DNA from: JBCDBY01 sp039182715
GTDB lineage: Bacteria; Planctomycetota; PLA2
Length of the DNA: 6,585 bases
Assembly (NCBI GenBank): GCA_039182715.1
Contig: JBCDBY010000264.1
Coordinates: 1-6,585, forward strand
Direction of reading: 5' to 3'
The position numbers were made by a program, and so were the translations under genes. The notes below the pieces were generated by a model. That model was given only the letters and a program-made list of their open reading frames with translations. It had not been told where the DNA came from and did not search any database. How positions within the stretch are numbered: the first letter of the stretch is position 1; each line of letters opens with the position of its first letter. This document shows positions 5,515-6,585 of this stretch, piece by piece.

Positions 5515-6585
5515 CAGGTGCCAGGCGCCGTCGCGCCAGTACTCGAGGTGATCGCCCCTGTCGCGGACGGGGATGGCCGCGGCACGCAGCGCCATGCGCA
5601 CCTTCCGCCGATCGCTGGGAGGTTTCGACGGGACGCCGACGGGAATCAACTCGCGATCGGCGTAGATGAGCACGCCGTCGACGCGGACGGCCACCAGCGG
5701 TTCGTAGTGCCGGACCTCGTCGCGGATCTTCTCCGGCGTATCGAGGTGCGGATGGCGTCGAAGCCAGTCGCGATAGGTCCCGAGGCCGAAGACCTCCTTG
5801 CCGGGCTCCGGATCCACCAGCAGCCGCGCCGACTCGAACGGCATGGGGGGGATCGATCGCAGCCATCCGCCGAGCTTCGGGAGCGCCCACAAGTCGGTCT
5901 CGTCCCACGTGGCGGCGACGGCCGCCACGGTGGTCGCCGTATCGATCGTGACGCGCTCCAGCACACGGCGTATCCGATCCTCCGACGGGGCGTCCGGCAC
6001 GGCCGCGCGCACCGCCGCAACCCGCGCATGGAGTCGCGCTTCGAGCCCGAACCGGCGCGCGTAGAACGTCCACTCGACGGACCGCAAGCCGCGCGACGCG
6101 AGCCCGGTGTCCACGTGGTCCTCCTCGAACGCCACAAACTCGTCGGCCGCCTCGGCGAACAGCGCGCGCTCGTCGTCCGAGAGGTAGTCGTCCTGCGAGC
6201 CGAGGATGACGAGCGTGGGCGCCGCGCTCGCCCGGATCGCTCCGACGACGTCGGTTGACGCCGGGCGCCGGACGAGCAGCTTCGCGAGCGGCTTCTCGAT
6301 GCCGTCCGCCCACCGGTCCGCGAACCGTCCGACGACGGTCTCCGCGCGGACGGGCGCGGTGACCACCACGGCACCGGGTTCGACCCCGTCGTCGAGCAGG
6401 TAGGAAACCGCAAGTCCACCCAGCGAGTTGCCGCGCAGGACGATGCGTCGCGCATCGCCGTCGACCCGCTGCAGCGCCTCGCTCCAGGCCGCCCGCGCAT
6501 CGGCGCGCAGGTTCCGCGGCGAGCCCTTGCCGTCGGATGTGCCCACGCCGCGATAGTCGAAGCAGAGCAGCCCCATGCCGCGCGC
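5476..6585 (-). CDS. Alpha/beta-hydrolase with long C-terminal extension (5' end outside window)
   Basis: The visible part is 369 residues and the start lies beyond the right edge. The in-window ATG at 6576 falls inside the fold, just before the strand-turn CFDYRGVGTSDG, so it is not the real start. Counting from that Met, the nucleophile elbow is RGNSLGG with Ser51, the acid is D129 or D130 in LGSQDDYLS, and the histidine is H154 in EEDHVDTG: a complete Ser-Asp-His triad of an alpha/beta-hydrolase (esterase or peptidase-like, substrate unknown). The oxyanion-hole strand must lie upstream. Residues about 170-366 have no motif I recognise; they include an Arg-rich helical part and a C-terminal strand-rich end (LEYWRDGAWHLLRLD). 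No signal peptide can be judged. The 3' end overlaps the convergent galactokinase by 39 bp, with no room for a terminator between them. Its promoter is outside the window. Confidence 0.82.
   Translation of the reverse strand, partial: ARGMGLLCFDYRGVGTSDGKGSPRNLRADARAAWSEALQRVDGDARRIVLRGNSLGGLAVSYLLDDGVEPGAVVVTAPVRAETVVGRFADRWADGIEKPLAKLLVRRPASTDVVGAIRASAAPTLVILGSQDDYLSDDERALFAEAADEFVAFEEDHVDTGLASRGLRSVEWTFYARRFGLEARLHARVAAVRAAVPDAPSEDRIRRVLERVTIDTATTVAAVAATWDETDLWALPKLGGWLRSIPPMPFESARLLVDPEPGKEVFGLGTYRDWLRRHPHLDTPEKIRDEVRHYEPLVAVRVDGVLIYADRELIPVGVPSKPPSDRRKVRMALRAAAIPVRDRGDHLEYWRDGAWHLLRLDAVQPVVGD

Overview
The window is a GC-rich bacterial chromosome fragment with five protein-coding genes. 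Three of them encode exported or membrane-anchored proteins. The mix suggests a planctomycete-like organism: a secreted HEAT-repeat/von Willebrand A protein, a secreted protein with a DnaJ-like Cys cluster, a PsbP-like/DUF1570-like secreted protein, weak or absent Shine-Dalgarno sequences and sparse operons. That assignment is inferred from gene style; no marker gene is present.

Layout. Positions 1-349 hold no recognisable gene. They contain two diverged copies of an intergenic repeat spaced 230 bp apart, with an embedded degenerate 9-bp tandem repeat. Positions 350-2776 (minus strand) form a two-gene operon. The first gene encodes a HEAT-repeat/vWA protein with an N-terminal hydrophobic segment. 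Nine bases after it comes a small secreted protein with two CxxC pairs. Positions 2777-2938 are a divergent control region with a strong candidate sigma-54 promoter pointing right and, downstream of it, a perfect 13-bp-arm terminator-like hairpin ending 22 bp before the next start codon. Positions 2939-5514 (plus strand) hold a second two-gene unit. It encodes a secreted protein with two PsbP-like domains and a peptidase-like domain that has lost its zinc ligands, then a compact 299-residue galactokinase whose start codon overlaps the preceding stop codon by one base. Positions 5476-6585 (minus strand) hold an alpha/beta-hydrolase with a long uncharacterised C-terminal part. Its 3' end overlaps the galactokinase 3' end by 39 bp and its 5' end lies beyond the window.

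How the genes may work together. The left operon looks like a cell-envelope or periplasmic pair, with HEAT and vWA domains as a protein-binding scaffold. The right unit links an envelope protein that appears catalytically dead to a cytoplasmic sugar kinase. Neither pairing is explained by a pathway I can name, and no other galactose-pathway gene is visible. The most checkable observations are the sigma-54 site with its hairpin-containing leader, the loss of catalytic residues in the peptidase-like domain, the altered metal-site motif in the vWA domain, and the minimal galactokinase. Nothing in the window amounts to a clear defence, mobile or CRISPR system.
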